A DNA stretch of 64,000 nt from Flammula alnicola (Eukaryota; Basidiomycota; Agaricomycetes; Agaricales; Strophariaceae): positions 434,001-498,000 of the forward strand of contig JADNRV010000003.1 of NCBI GenBank assembly GCA_015499995.1, given 5' to 3'. Position 1 is the first letter of the stretch, and every line of letters begins with the position of its first letter. The notes under the pieces are model-generated. The model ran no database searches. It was given only the letters and a program-made list of their open reading frames with translations, and was not told where the DNA came from. Positions 22,519 through 33,809 of the stretch are shown one piece after another. Position numbers and translations under genes: made by a program.

Positions 22519-24468
22519 ATGTCGACCCGGATTTTTGCTCTCATCATTGGAATTGATAGTTACAAGTCGGGAGGTATCTGGAACTTGCATTCTTGTGTCG
22601 AAGATGCCAAAAAAGTGAAGCGTTGGTTGATGGATGGGCTAAATGTTCCTAGGGACCAGATATGCCTACTGCTGGATAGTCACGCCACTAAACAGAAGAT
22701 CGAGGATTCATTCATGGAGCACCTCACCAATAATCCTTCCATCGAAACAGGCGACGCGATCCTAATATACTTTGCTGGCCATGGAAGCTGCCTGCCAGCT
22801 CCTTCAGGTTGGTATCCAAGTCAGTGCGAATCCAAGACGGAGACCGTCGAAGTCCTTTGTCCTTATGATCACGATACCAAGGCTTCTCAAGGACGGATTG
22901 CTGGCATTTCCGATCGTTCTTTGCAAGCCTTAATCCATGACCTCACCTCTTCTAAAGGCAACAATATCACCCTCCTTCTCGATTGTTGTTTTTCTCCCCT
23001 CCAAACTCCTCCCAATATTCGAGATCGCTCCATCACTCGCTGGACCATGACGACCAAAGCGGTTCCTGATGACCTATACTGCGGCCTTTGGTCTACCGCT
23101 CGCGGAAAGCCGCGGATATCCAAACTCGGTTTTTTCCAACCAGAAGCATCACACATTGTACTGGCGGCCTGCTCTCCAGGAGAGAAAGCTATCGAAGGCA
23201 AAGAAGGCGGTCGATTTACTACCAGTCTACTTCAAGCGGCATCGGTACTTCCCTTACATCGTACCTCCTACACGCAATTCATAAACCACCTTCGCCAAGC
23301 AACTGGGGACTCTCAGGGATTTGTATGTCTTGGAAAACATAAAGATAGGGTCCTATTCGACGATGTGCCATTTCCTCCCGATAACCGCTTTTCACTCGCC
23401 AGCCTTGACAAGGAAACAAGATTGATGAAAGTCGGCGTTGGCGCTATACATGGCATCGTGGCAGGAAGCGAGTTTTCCTTACATCTCCACAATCACCGCT
23501 GTTCTCACAACCCATCTATTGCATCGCTTGTCGTCTCCGATGTTCACCCGTCCTGGTGTTTTGCACGCGTCAAATCGCAGGCTTCCGCTTTACCAAAATC
23601 ATGTTGGGCGAAAATCACCAGGTGGAATAATCGTCGCCCCTTCCATGTCTATCTTAAATCGACATTTAACTCGTTCATTCGGATGTGGAAACTGAGAAAA
23701 ACCCTTCCCAGCAAACCCGATACTATTTCTCCCAAAAATGGACTCAACGTCTTGAGGGTCAAGCGACCTGATCTCGCCGATATCTCCCTTATTCTTGGCA
23801 CAGAGAACGTCGTCATTATCCAGCACAACCCTATACTCATTGGGGCAAGCAAGCGCCTTGAGATCGAAAAGAGGAGCGGAAACGAAGTAATTGACGACGC
23901 AGCACGATTCAACCTGCATCTTCTTCGCAAGAATATCGACAATCCTCTTCGAAATTTGGTTGATATGGAGCTACATCGACTGGATCCTCATTCTTGGTCG
24001 AAAATTAGCCCTAATTATTTACGTGACGAAACGGCTACGGTTCCGTACGAAAGGGGCGCCATTTACCAGGTCACGCTCCATAACAAATCCAAGATCGATA
24101 TATGGCCATATATTGCGTATATGGACCCCAGTCGCTACAGCATCACAATGATTTATTCTTCTAACTCGTCCAACAAGGCCCCCCTTCGCAGTGAAGACTC
24201 CCTTGAAATTGGTTCAGGGCGACCAGGTTCTGAAGCTTTAACATTTTCTCTTGATGATCACAACCATTTCGACTGTGGATACCTAAAGATCTTTCTGTCT
24301 TCGGCGCCTGTCTCAATGAAGGTCTTGGAACAAGACCCTTTGCCTCACTGGACGCACGACATTGCGTTCCAAGGAGATCTTCCAGCCGAGTCGAAGCCAA
24401 GTATACCCGTCTGGGATACAGTCCTTGCAACGCTAATATTTATTAGGCATCCCGACGGAAACCCGTGA
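22519..24468 (+). CDS. Intronless caspase-fold (metacaspase-like, C14) protein with C-terminal beta-rich domain
   Basis: A single uninterrupted 649-codon frame, unlike its intron-rich neighbours. The p20 caspase fold starts at once (FALIIGIDSYKSGG). The catalytic dyad is visible as H88 in YFAGHGS and C157 in LLLDCCFS; the usual HSG after the cysteine is replaced by FSP. Residues ~270-640 are not part of the usual p10 subunit and include a beta-rich segment near 510-620 (IYQVTLHNKSKIDIWPY ... GYLKIFLSS) that I have seen attached to caspase-like proteins of mushroom-forming fungi. Fungal metacaspases cleave after Arg/Lys and act in proteostasis and cell death; whether this one is active is unknown. 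The ATG follows a leader-intron acceptor. Confidence 0.85.
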   Translation: MSTRIFALIIGIDSYKSGGIWNLHSCVEDAKKVKRWLMDGLNVPRDQICLLLDSHATKQKIEDSFMEHLTNNPSIETGDAILIYFAGHGSCLPAPSGWYPSQCESKTETVEVLCPYDHDTKASQGRIAGISDRSLQALIHDLTSSKGNNITLLLDCCFSPLQTPPNIRDRSITRWTMTTKAVPDDLYCGLWSTARGKPRISKLGFFQPEASHIVLAACSPGEKAIEGKEGGRFTTSLLQAASVLPLHRTSYTQFINHLRQATGDSQGFVCLGKHKDRVLFDDVPFPPDNRFSLASLDKETRLMKVGVGAIHGIVAGSEFSLHLHNHRCSHNPSIASLVVSDVHPSWCFARVKSQASALPKSCWAKITRWNNRRPFHVYLKSTFNSFIRMWKLRKTLPSKPDTISPKNGLNVLRVKRPDLADISLILGTENVVIIQHNPILIGASKRLEIEKRSGNEVIDDAARFNLHLLRKNIDNPLRNLVDMELHRLDPHSWSKISPNYLRDETATVPYERGAIYQVTLHNKSKIDIWPYIAYMDPSRYSITMIYSSNSSNKAPLRSEDSLEIGSGRPGSEALTFSLDDHNHFDCGYLKIFLSSAPVSMKVLEQDPLPHWTHDIAFQGDLPAESKPSIPVWDTVLATLIFIRHPDGNP

Positions 24469-25034
24469 TGGTTATTTCGATGCAGTACTGCTCTCTCACA
24501 AGCTCTCACAAGCTGGCATGCGATTGAAATCGATCAAACACAGGATTAAATCCTCATTCATATTACAATCTCTTTATCTTAGGCTACTCTGATTTTCGCC
24601 GTTATTTATTCTATATTAATATTGCTTTGCAGTAGGTATAGCGTTGTAAATATATATGTACCCCGACTTCTGCCACCTCAAACTGATAAAGTGTCAGTGA
24701 AGGTCAGTGATTCAATCTGATTGTCTTCCAAGGCGTGACACCTACACGCGATTTCGTCACATCATGCGAAGTGTGTTTGTCACGCGTTCGACATTGATCA
24801 GCTCGTACTTAGTCAGAACCACGACTCGGAACTCGTCACGAACGTACCCCTCCATAGAAGGTTTCTACTTGCATCTGACCCAAATTGACCTTCTCGCCGC
24901 TCTCGCATTATAGGGCTATATCACACAACCTCTTGTATGTCAGGGTGATCATTCAAAGGGTCCACAATTTAAGTTGGTTGATATCTGCATCTGGAGAATA
25001 TACTGGCATCTCCCCCACGCCATTCTGCAATATC
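24469..25034. other. Intergenic, DNA polymerase kappa promoter
   Basis: Between the caspase-fold gene and the polymerase gene on the same strand. A small direct repeat (CTCTCACAAG twice, 24491-24511) and AT-rich sequence 24590-24660 are the only features seen. Confidence 0.4.
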
Positions 25035-27880
25035 ATGGACTCGATTCCAGTTAAAGATGCACCGAAGCGTTCCCAAGAGACCGAAAGCTTGGTCAGAAGG
25101 CTTGCAGGCCCATCTTCCGGCAAAGCTGGGTTCGTCAAGACGTCTATGGAACTCCTGCTTCAAGATTTCTAATACTCGATACAGACTTGCCAAGGATCAG
25201 ACAGAAATCAATCGTATCATCACGGATGCTTCAAAGGGCTCGAAATTCTATGAAGTACGGTGTCTCAAGCGAATTTCGTTTGAGCGATGCGACTAATGTT
25301 TGACAGAATGAGAAAAAGAAGGATAGAGAATTGACCGCACGCATAGAGAAGATATTGAAACAAAGGGATGAAGTTATAATGGGCGTAGATATTTGTAAGC
25401 ACTCTGCTTGTTTGAACGTTTCTGTGCCTCGATTCATTCTCGTAAATTTACATCTCATAGCCAAAGTGGAAGCTGCGGTGGATCAGCTGGTAGGTGGTCA
25501 TCGCGAAACTTTAATTATTTTCACTTAACCAATTTTCAATAGATAGTTCAACTTGAGGAACAAAGAGACTTGACCCAAATTATTGTCCACGTTGACATGG
25601 ATGCATTCTATGCGGTGTGTCAGAAGGTCTTGACAAAGCTAACCGAATGATTTGACAAATGAATATCGTAGAACGTGGAGCTACTGGATAATCCCAATCT
25701 CGCTGGAAAGCCTTTTGCTGTGGTGCGAGTCCCTACTCAACCTCGACTGACTTACTAATCCTAGTTCTAGGTAGGGAAAGGTGTCCTGACAACTGCGTCA
25801 TACGAGGCTAGAAAATATGGAGTTCGTTCCGGAATGGCAGGTATATTTGTGAGATTGATGTCGACGTTCATATAATAATATGATCCTCAGGCTTTATTGC
25901 GAAGAAACTATGTCCAGAACTTATTCTTGTCAAGAACCGGTTCTGGAGGTACTCGGAAATGTCAAATAAAGTCATGGACATTTTCCACAGATACGATCCA
26001 GACATGAGCCCCGCTGGATGTGATGAAGGGTATCTCAAGTACGTGGCGAACCTTTTCCTTTGATCGTCCAGTCATTCAAGGCGAGCAGCATTACACCATA
26101 TTGCGAAGAGCACTGTCTGACCGCTGAGGCATGCGTCAAGGAAATGCGAGATGTTGTCTTTCGGGAGACAAAGCTGACAGTCAGCGCCGGTATTGCGCCC
26201 AATAAGGTCAGTCAATTTTCAACTGTTAATGGAATGAGCCACTTATTAATTTTGTTTAGATGCTCGCAAAAGTAGGTTTCTTAAATTTACACGGATGTCC
26301 ATGAATTTATTTGGTTGGTAATGTGCTTAGATTTGCTCTGATAAAGTCAGTTAGTCACTTCTTGATAGTTATGGATGTCAGTCCATTGATGCACAGGTCT
26401 AGAACAAACCTAACGGGCAATATCAGCTTGACTTCGATCCTGAATCAGTCAAGGCCTTCATGCGGGACCTTTCCATTCGCAAGATTCCTGGAATAGGCCG
26501 CGTAAATGAAAGATTACTGGAAGCCATTGGTATCAAGGTAACTGAATAAGTTATCTGCGATGTAACAGTTCTAAATGACTCTGTCCATGTAGACATGCGG
26601 CGACGTTTATGCTCAGAGAGCGATCATTTCACTGATGGATAAACAATTTGGACTCGTGTTCCTATTGCGGACGTACTTGGGCATCACGTCCAACGTTGTT
26701 CAAGCATACCGACGAGAGGAACGGAAGAGCATAGGCGCAGAACGGTCACTATTCAAATTCGTCCATCCTATGGACTCTTACTAACATAGTCCACAGCACG
26801 TTCTCGCCATTAGACAGTCTAGAGAAGATTCTTGAAAAACTGGACGAGGTTGCCGCGGAGCTCGAGAAAGACATGGAGGAAAATGGTTGGACAGGCCGGA
26901 CCGTCACATTGAAGTATAAACTTGATACATACCAAGGTATACACTCACCTCAAATCCTACGCGTGGGAACCTCGTGTTGATAACTCTGCAGTTTTCACCC
27001 GCGCCAAATCTATTGATCATTGGATTTCAAAGAAAGAAGAACTCTACGCCGTACGTTTTGGTTGCCCAATGCCTTGTATATGCACGGCTCAGCCTATTAA
27101 TATGGATCGTGCGTTATAGATTGGGAAAGAATTACTTCTTCCCGAATGTCCCTTGAAGCTTAGACTAATTGGGCTGAGGGTAACCAAACTAAAGGACCTC
27201 AGAGATACAGGCAGCTCTGCGAACGGAATCAAACGCGTAAGGCTTCACTTTCATGCTTAGACAAGGACCTATCTCATTTCTTGTAACCTCAGTTCTTCGA
27301 ATCCTATAAAGATGATGGTTCTAGAAAGAAGGTCAAATTGGAAGGTGTACACGACTCCATGGAAGAAAACATGCCCGGCTTCCACGAACATGATGAAGCT
27401 GACTGCAGATGGGAAGATGATGACCCCGACAATGACGAGATCATTGATATAACCGACCTCCACGAACAGATTATTGCTCAGGCACCTGTTTCAGGACCAC
27501 GTCGACCACCTCACTCCACCAATAACGCCCATGCGTCTTCAAGCAAATTGCAAACCCCTACGAGGCCACGAAGAAACAGCGAAGTTGTTCATTCACAAAC
27601 AAGACCAGAGTTCGAATCATCGAAACTACCTGCGAAGAAGCCTACTGAGATGCACCAGTGTCCAATCTGTGGAAAGACAATTCAGACCGATAACCAGGGT
27701 CTTAATGCTCATGTTGACTTTTGCCTGAGCCGCGGGGCCATCATGGAAGCGCAAGTTGAGGCAAGCAAGGCGACCAAACAGGATCAGAAGACGTATACCG
27801 GATGGCCAAAATCGGAGTCAAGTAAGAAAGCGGAAACGAAACTACTCACGACGTCTAAATCCAAACGGGGTGTAAAATGA
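25035..27880 (+). CDS. POLK: Translesion DNA polymerase kappa (Y family, DinB type) with UBZ finger
   Basis: Seventeen exons: 25035-25129, 25185-25254, 25307-25394, 25461-25489, 25543-25614, 25672-25722, 25771-25840, 25891-26038, 26089-26206, 26260-26271, 26331-26345, 26403-26537, 26593-26744, 26797-26936, 26992-27050, 27120-27236, 27293-27880; 652 aa. The N-clasp typical of kappa is present (AGLAKDQTEINRII ... KGSKFYENEKKK). The palm holds metal ligands D112 (VDMDAFYA) and D204/E205 (GCDEGYL). The little-finger part follows (IPGIGRVNERLLEAIGIK is the helix-hairpin-helix thumb). A Rad18-type UBZ finger ligates zinc through C580, C583, H597 and C601, for binding ubiquitinated PCNA. It bypasses bulky minor-groove lesions in the nucleus. 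Exons of 12 and 15 nt are needed to keep the conserved NKMLAKICSD stretch. Confidence 0.95.
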
Positions 27881-27998
27881 GGGAAATGACTTCGAGGAGA
27901 CTCTATCTAGATGGAATTTATTTGATACCTCTAAAACTGTAGCACAGACCGGGTTATTGTGTATTTCTAGGGGCCATAGCTTAATAAATGTCTGCGTT

Positions 27999-28794
27999 TT
28001 ACTTTCCTCTGTGCAGCTTAAAGGAGTTCTGGATACCCTTCCCTGCTTTGATATCCTCCATGCATTGAGCATCTATTTCTCTCCCTTTCGTAGCCAACTC
28101 AATTACCTGCGTTTCCAAACCATGTGGTACACAGACCACCCCGTCTTCATCAGCAATCATCCAGTCCCCGGTTGAATAGTAACAGCTGGGAAGGTGTCCG
28201 CTCCCGAGCCTTGCGGAAATATAGTTAAGGGTACATTCACGGCCGAGGGTCTCGTGAAAGGGGATTGGCCAAGAGTTGAATGACCACGAGAGAAGACCGG
28301 GAACCCAAGGGCACGGTGCTCGCTAAGGTCTCTGCAACGACCAGAAATAATGACGCCTGTAGCACCGCGAGCCTGTGCGCCAGCAGTCATGAGCCCACCC
28401 CATACTGCACTTTTAGCTTCTGCCTTTCATACCAGCTCATAAGCGGACATAGAACGGAAAGGCAAGAAAACAGAATCGAACCGGACGGTGCGTCGACAAC
28501 AACGACTGAGCCTGCGGGTGCCGTGTCGACGAAGTGGGAGGAGAGTTTTGGAGCTGTCACGTCTGAAGCAAGTACCATTTTCACTGTATAAGCTGGACTG
28601 CAGATTCTGATTTCCGAGTTGGAAGTTGCTGGGGACACTATATGAATGTCGGGAATATGACCTCCATGAGGTACTTTGAGCTTGATCAAGGCATCCGAAA
28701 TTTCGCAAGTAGAGAAAGCTTTCAGAAGAGAATCGCGGGATGTACTCGACATGGAGTTCAATAGGGGCTTTAGCCTTGTGAGAGTCCGATTCAT
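27999..28794 (-). CDS. RraA-like aldolase/regulator family protein, one frameshift
   Basis: Exons 28794-28482 and 28416-27999; about 243 aa if one missing base is assumed. Family motifs are CEISDALIKLKVPHGGHIPDI, the glycine-rich AVWGGLMTAGAQARGATGVIISGRCRDL and the conserved PVFSRGHSTLGQSPFTRPS. Relatives are 4-hydroxy-4-methyl-2-oxoglutarate or oxaloacetate lyases, or RNase E regulators in bacteria; the fungal role is not established. The frame breaks by one base at the CCCC run 28166-28169: upstream reads ...AVTIQPG and downstream reads DWMIADEDGVV in another frame, both conserved, so a base is missing in this sequence. The start could also be ATG 28752 (MSSTSRD). It converges on POLK, 118 bp away. 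Confidence 0.8.
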
Positions 28795-28977
28795 GGAGGC
28801 TAAGAGCAAAGCTGCAGTGGGTCACGGTAAAGTCCACTGGGAAAGATAAGATAAGATAATATTGTATCGCACGTGGAATGGTCCTGCGGGCAATAAGCAT
28901 ACGTTTGAGTGACTGGCTTGTCCAATTTTGATGTCGCGACCAACGACGTACAAGCTCCTAATTAGCGTTCCCTAGCA
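28795..28977. promoter_or_regulatory. Short divergent promoter
   Basis: Only 183 bp separate the start codons of the RraA-like gene (minus) and GYP1 (plus), so both promoters must share this stretch. No motif stands out. Confidence 0.4.
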
Positions 28978-31084
28978 ATGAACCCTCGCTCGCCACCAGC
29001 TCGCCCCCATATTGGCATCCATCTTTCCCACTTTTCATCCACTGCTGAATGGGGCGAAGACGATGCTTGGGACAGCACCTCCGATTCAGAGTCCCCTCGA
29101 CAGTCAACCTTGACAACTTCTTGGAACCGTCCATCTACATCTTCATCGATAACAGTACCCAAGACAGTCCCGAGGGCATCGACAAATTCATCGTCATCTA
29201 CACTTGCATTCTCCTACACGCATCTCCAAGCGCCCAGCTCTTACCCTCCAAAATCGGAGTTACCATCTACTGAAACGCCAAAGAATGGCTGGACAATAGT
29301 GCGGACATCTCACAGTAGGCAAGGCAGCCAGAGCAGGCTCGATAACAGATATGAACAAAAGGACGTCGACTTCGAAGGAGATTCTGGAGATGTAGATGTA
29401 GAAGGTGACATGATCTTGGGCGATCTCGAACCGGAGGCAAACTCAACCGATGCCAATGCATCAGGAGCGCCTCCTGCTTCCCATTCCAAAGCGAAGCACA
29501 ACGCCAGCTCCGTGCGCCATGACATTGATGATATCGTTAATGGTAATTATTTTCCTCGGCCCATCCTGCTATCCACTAAGAGTTATGCATCTTAGATCCC
29601 TTGAATGGCATAAAGAATCGAAGTCGGAAAAGAGAGCCCTCCCCAGCGCCTGTACAAAACCTCAAAAATGCCAACTCAAATTCTGGAGTACACACACGGG
29701 AGAAGTCAGAAAAACTAATGCGAGAGAGGTCAATCCGAACGAATCGTAGACACAAATTCGTTGAATGCCTGTCCAGTCAAGATGTCAACATTGGTGGGCA
29801 TTTTATTATCTCGCAATTCCTCAACTATCTTCAATGCTGCGCGCAGGAGAGCTACGAAAACTCGCTTGGGCTGGTATTCCAGGCGACCTTCGCCCGATGG
29901 CTTGGCAACTTCTCCTCGTCAGTAGTTTTCATTCTATGAAGTATAATCCTAAAAAAGTTCGTTCGATAGGGATACCTTCCCCTTCCTACACCCCTTCGTG
30001 CAAGCACTCTGATAAGGAAACGAGGCGAATACCAAAATATGGTCGAGCTTGCCTTCGCTCGAGGACGAGAAGGTCTCGATCAACAACTATGGCATCAAAT
30101 AGAAATCGATGTTCCGAGAACTAGACCTGGTGTCAAATATGGATGCACGACGCAACACAAAGGGTACGATGACACCTGCTAGATGATTTCATATTGTTAT
30201 TCAATAAGATTAATCGCAGAGCTTGGGGCGCATTCTTTACGTTTGGGCCATCCGACATCCGGCCAGCGGTTATGTTCAAGGTATCAACGACCTTGTAACA
30301 CCATTCTTCCAAGCGTTTCTGTCAGCTTATATTGGTGGGAACCAACTTAATGACAAGATTTATTACCATATTCACTGAATGCCAGATTCCGATCCTGAGG
30401 AATTTGACCCACATCTTCTTCCTACGTCTGCGCTATCTGCGGTCGAGGCTGATTCCTTCTGGTGTCTGTCACGCTTGCTCGATGGAATCCAAGACAACTA
30501 TATATTCGCGCAACCAGGAATCCAGAGAAGCGTAAGAAGGATGGCAGAATTAGTTGCGCGCATCGATGGTCTGTAGATCTTTGCGATGCACTTTTTCTCC
30601 CACTCATAGCTTCTCAGCCCCTCTTTCCGCTCATCTGGAGTCCCAGAACGTTGAATTCATGCAATTCGCATTCCGCTGGATGAATTGTCTGTTAATGCGG
30701 GAGATCAGCGTTCAAAACACAATCCGGATGTGGGATACCTACCTTGTGAGCCGCCATATTGAGCTACTATTGCCAATTGTCAGATGATTAATTTATGGTA
30801 TTCAGGCAGAAGGTCCAGACGCTTTTCACAATTCCATCTTTACGTTTGCTCGGCGTTTCTCGTACGCTGGAGTGAAAAATTGCGGCAAATGGATTTCCAA
30901 GTGTGTTATTATCCTTCTCTTTATAATAATATTCTCACAGCAATTCTCGCAGGGCATTATCATGTTTTTGCAGTCCTTGCCTACACAAGACTGGGGAGAC
31001 CACGAGATAGAGATGCTTCTCAGTGAAGCGTTTGTGCTCAACTCCATATGGCACAATGCTCAGAGTCACTTCAGCGGCAAATGA
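28978..31084 (+). CDS. GYP1: TBC-domain Rab GTPase-activating protein, Gyp1/TBC1D22 type, two frameshifts
   Basis: Exons 28978-29542, 29596-29793, 29847-29917, 29970-30163, 30220-30334, 30386-30568, 30618-30745, 30806-30900, 30953-31084; about 560 aa if two missing bases are assumed. The first ~200 residues are Ser/Thr-rich and disordered. The TBC domain follows, with the arginine finger in EIDVPRTRP, the glutamine finger in GYVQGINDL, and the TBC1D22-type tail QFHLYVCSAFLVRW ... LPTQDWGDHEIEMLLSEAFVLNS. It stimulates GTP hydrolysis by Golgi Rabs such as Ypt1. A base is missing near 30138 (between PGVK and WMHDATQR) and another in the TTTT at 30823-30826 (between EGPDAF and SQFHLY). Exon lengths fit exactly when one base is added at each. 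Confidence 0.85.
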
Positions 31085-31230
31085 AAATTATTTTATGGGT
31101 TTATACAGTGTATGAAAAGGCAACCAATGGAAGTGCATCAATAGGATTTGATACCATAAATGTAACGCGTCGAGGCATGGACCCGTTTATGAAACACGAT
31201 ATCAAGAAATGGATAAATGTAGGGTGTGGG

Positions 31231-33455
31231 TCATGAAGCTTCCTTCGCCTTCACAAAGGCTATTTCCTTTTCAAGAGCTTCCTTGAGATTTTTTGCATCA
31301 CCTTCATTTGCTAGGCGAATGCTGTAGGTTTGCGGAACACCGTTATCATGCCCTACAAAGCTCAAAGCTGATTTCTGTTGTGTAGGCTTCAAGCCTGAAT
31401 AAATTTTGAAATTCTTTCCTCGAAGGTTAGTAAAATGATGACGTCAAGAAAAGCATATATATGGACGTACAACAATGACTTTGCCGTTGGTACTGTTTCG
31501 CAGGAGAACTCTCCTTGCTCCTGTATCCTTGTGCTTTTTCAACCGCAAGATACCTAACCCTATTCATGAGGAATTGAAACTCTGCTTAGTAAATTTACTC
31601 ACCAGATCCCAATTGGAGCCATTTCGCTCCTCCTTCAGCATCAGGCTTCGACAAATAGTAGGCTTTCGACTTCACCCCATGAACAGTTTCCTCGTTCTCC
31701 TCTCCTGCACCCTCTTCATCGAGAGGATTAGGGGTAAGCAGCCCTGGCGTCGCTGAGCCGTCATCCACAGCAGGTGTTCCGCGTTCCGAGCTTTCTCCTT
31801 CTGTGGTGTTTTCTTCCGTTGAGGTGGCAGGCGCAACCGAGATTCCGATTTCCCGAAAGTGGTATTAGATGACGAACTGCCGAATCCAAAGTGAATGGAA
31901 CTGCTACCAGAGGGTTTGGGAGAAGCCGCTGGAGGAAAGGCAGAAGGTGTTTTACCTGTGCCACCAAAAGGATTTGAAGTCGCAGCCGCAGTAGCAGAAG
32001 TCTCGGCAGGTCTACCAAATACAAGAGGACTGGTTGTAGCCGATCCGAATGGATTTGAGGCCGTAGTCGAGGGCTGGCTAGACGTGCTTCCCATGGTAGC
32101 ACCAAAAGAGGATGCAGGAGACCCAAAAGACCGAAGGTAGAACCATGGGCAAGATTGATTTTTCAGGACCTCCGAAAGTGAAAGACGAAGATGGCGCAGG
32201 AGTTGAGATACTTGAGGGTTTGGAATCCGTTGGAAGAGCAAAGGGGTTAGTTGCATTTGACGGGCCAAAACTGGGGCTGGAAGGTTTGAAAGTGAATGAG
32301 TTTGAGGAGGTTGAAGTAGGAGCCGAGGGACTATTAGTTGTAGAGGGCACCGAAGAATTGAGGATTTCAGGTTACCGAATCCAGAGAATGAGGGGGGAGG
32401 TGTTGGCATAGCAGGTTTATCATTTTGCGGTGTTGATAACGGAGTCGATGGTGGCCGGGTTTAGCGCTACTACTACCTGAGTCGTCGAAGTCCTTTTGTA
32501 TCTTCAAGCGGAAAGAGTTATACTTTTCCAAAACTGTCGTCAGGTCCGTATAAGGATCTTCTTCGATAATTTGAAATTGCGGCAAGGATGGACATATTCA
32601 ATCCACGAAGGTTTGTATAATATTTCATCGGAACTGACTCGTCTTGAATTTTACTAGGAGTTGAAGCGGTCGCGGCCGAAGGCAATTGGCTGCAGAAGCT
32701 GGAGCACCAAATGTGTTCGTGCTTGCGCTATTGAGCAACGATGCAAAGGCCTTCGAAGTGTTGGTGGCATTAGGTGCAACAGAGGGAGTACTTTCAGAAG
32801 GTTTGAAGGTAAAGGACAACGCAGAACCCGATGAAGAAGCAAGAGAGAAAGCGTTCTGGGTATTTAATGAGCCACACTTTAATTTCCAACACATGCATAG
32901 CAAAAACAACGCACATTCGTCGTCGCGGTCTTGCTTTGTCCTTCAGCTGCTTTGAAACTGAAGTTCGTGAATGAAGACTAAAGATGGATCTATTAAGTAT
33001 CTCAAGACTGAGAGGACATGCAATCACGCACAGTAGTGGAAGGAGCAGGGGTGAGGCCGAATGGATTGGGATTCGTCGATGAACTGAAGCTTGACAAGGA
33101 AGAGTTCTGGAGACTATGTGATCAGAGGGGTACAATATAAGCGGTAAAACACAAACAAGCGTTGGAAGGGCTGTCTCCGATGCAGTAGGCTGAGGGCTCT
33201 TTACCCCAGCTCGTCTTGGTAAAGGCCGCATGCTATTGGTCGGATGTCAGATGGTGTGTACGCTCAAAACAGAAATTACGCACTTCCGAGAGGCCAGATC
33301 ACTGGGGGGGCCCGATTCACTCCTCGCCCTGGTTCTTGCTGGAAAAGCGCGTAAAATGTAAGGCCACCTAGAAAGAGGTCAGCACGTACTTGATCTCCGC
33401 TATTCTCTTGGTCGTCGTCGCCCTTTGTAAGCTGCTCCTCGGCTTGACGTTTCAT
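31231..33455 (-). CDS. Nup50/Nup2-type nucleoporin with FG repeats and RanBP1 domain, multiple frameshifts
   Basis: Exons 33455-33390, 33338-33284, 33232-33205, 33106-33032, 32977-32915, 32855-31603, 31559-31471, 31413-31231; about 606 aa after allowing ~9 missing bases. Motifs in order: the N-terminal MKRQAEEQLTKGD with PLPRRAG (importin-alpha-binding type), the conserved KYYTNLRGLNMSILAAIS, FG/FxFG repeats (SFTFGG, NPFGS, NPFGG, HFGFGSS), and a C-terminal Ran-binding domain (GILRLKKHKDTGARRVLLRN ... YSIRLANEGDAKNLKEAL). It helps importin-alpha recycling at the nuclear basket. Frames shift near 33304-33310, 32684, 32566 (two bases), 32460, 32371, 32155, 32125 and 31845. The exon-6 length is consistent with eight missing bases. 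Confidence 0.8.
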
Positions 33456-33809
33456 TGCGTAGAGGTTCGAGAAAATACACGACAGAGATAGTGGATACGC
33501 GGAGAAGGGTGTTACTATGCAAAAGTTGACAGTGTTGAACGTTGGTTGAAGTTGAGGATCAACTGAGAGGGCCTTTACATAAACCACTTTCGGAATAACA
33601 GCCATAAACATGGGAGCTTTTATTCAAGGCACAACTTGACTACTACATAGTACGAATACAAGGCAAACAAAAGAGACTTTACAATAAACTGTGGGTAAGT
33701 AATTAAGATTGTGCTTCTTGAAACCCGGTAAAAAATCCTCGAAGAAACAGAGACAATAAGAATGCTGGGTGAGATGTCAGAAAGCAATTCGAAAGGGACA
33801 TTCTAAAAT
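33456..33809. other. Intergenic, nucleoporin promoter and MGA2 3' flank
   Basis: A 354-bp gap between two minus-strand genes, carrying the nucleoporin promoter and the MGA2 3' flank. Nothing notable was seen. Confidence 0.35.
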
